NCBI RefSeq assembly: GCF_004331345.1
Contig: NZ_SJJZ01000001.1
Coordinates: forward strand, 2,480,001-2,544,000
Reading direction: 5' to 3'
Length of the DNA: 64,000 nucleotides
Source: Kribbella soli
Lineage (GTDB): Bacteria > Actinomycetota > Actinomycetes > Propionibacteriales > Kribbellaceae
Of the stretch, positions 63,658 to 64,000 are shown in pieces. The position numbers and the translations under genes were made by a program. The stretch's first letter is position 1. The number at the start of each line of letters is the position of its first letter. The notes under the pieces are model-generated. The model made no database searches. It was not told the origin of the DNA and saw only the letters and a program-made list of their open reading frames with translations.

Positions 63658-63999
63658 GTCCTCGAACGGGGTCGGGTTCTCGAACGGGTCGGCCTGCGTG
63701 GGGGTTTCGTTGTGGAGGGCTGCCACCAGTTCGGTCGCGGCTTGGGCGATCCGGGGGCGGAGGCCGGCGGCGTTCGGGCCCCAGTCGGTGGAGGCGGCGT
63801 ACACGGCTGTCGAAACCGGGAGCGCCTTGAGGTAGGCGAACAGCGGCCGGAGGGCGAACTCCAGGACCAGCGAGTGGCGTTCGGTGCCGCCGGTTGCGGC
63901 GAGCAGGACGGGCTTGCCGGCCAGGGCCTGGTCGTCGAGTACGTCGAAGAACATCTTGAACAGGCCGGAGTACGACGCGCTGAACGTCGGACTGACCAC
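63643..63999 (-). CDS. NADPH-dependent FMN reductase-like protein, N-terminus outside the window
   Basis: 118 residues are visible; the protein continues beyond base 64000. SPTFSASYSGLFKMFFDVLDDQALAGKPVLLAATGGTERHSLVLEFALRPLFAYLKA is the FMN-binding region of the CE1759/SsuE-type flavodoxin-like reductases (flavin-binding loop and the lid with Thr-Gly-Gly). Residual end overlaps the tetR stop by 15 bp. Substrate unknown. Confidence 0.75.
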   Translation of the reverse strand: MVSPTFSASYSGLFKMFFDVLDDQALAGKPVLLAATGGTERHSLVLEFALRPLFAYLKALPVSTAVYAASTDWGPNAAGLRPRIAQAATELVAALHNETPTQADPFENPTPFEDLLNS

Positions 64000-64000
64000 G

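Overview
The window is high-GC DNA with leaderless or GGAGG-type starts, many GTG starts, F420-dependent enzymes (an F420 glucose-6-phosphate dehydrogenase and an LLM oxidoreductase), a GTP-type PEP carboxykinase and an LCP cell-wall ligase. This points to an actinomycete, plausibly a Kribbella/Nocardioides-type soil organism (inference, no search was run).\n\nLayout. 1-16.4 kb: mostly housekeeping and small accessory genes: the start of ilvA, a HIRAN-domain protein, divergent NmrA/MarR genes with a double operator, a translationally coupled ArsR-SRPBCC-VOC operon, an acetyl-esterase, cell-envelope genes (lipoprotein, LCP), tRNA-Ser(GCT), pckG and two coupled envelope proteins. 16.5-34.7 kb: an accessory stretch that begins at tRNA-Arg(ACG) and holds many single small enzymes of the antibiotic-modification and repair kind: three unrelated-looking nucleotidyltransferases, two APH-fold phosphotransferases, GNATs, VOCs, cytidine deaminase, peptidase E, MGMT, a nitrilase-fold protein. 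Decay is visible here: a frameshifted DHFR remnant, a frameshifted DUF6036-type nucleotidyltransferase beside its XRE partner, and a 65-bp remnant of a phosphatase gene.\n\n34.7-58.1 kb: one large purine-to-glycerate catabolic locus. Guanine deaminase, 8-oxoguanine-type deaminase and XdhA/B/C lead to urate; urate oxidase, HIU hydrolase and OHCU decarboxylase give allantoin; allantoinase and ureidoglycine aminohydrolase continue; glyoxylate carboligase, hydroxypyruvate isomerase, tartronate semialdehyde reductase and glycerate kinase carry glyoxylate into glycolysis. A nucleobase permease fused to a second, apparently active-site-degenerate OHCU decarboxylase domain, an IclR and a PucR regulator complete it. 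No allantoate amidohydrolase/allantoicase and no ureidoglycolate lyase or dehydrogenase is present. An IclR-like 15-bp motif recurs at three positions: two between the iclR gene and the divergent operon, and one upstream of hyi. Three copies of a REP-like palindrome lie in this locus, one inside the glycerate kinase reading frame and one forming the end of an AbiEi/DUF559-like gene.\n\n58.1-64 kb: two GNATs, an SDR, an FkbM methyltransferase, a DrrAB-type ABC exporter with a divergent TetR and a palindromic operator, and a partial FMN reductase.\n\nNo CRISPR array, rRNA, IS element or prophage was seen. Function calls rest on motif reading only.
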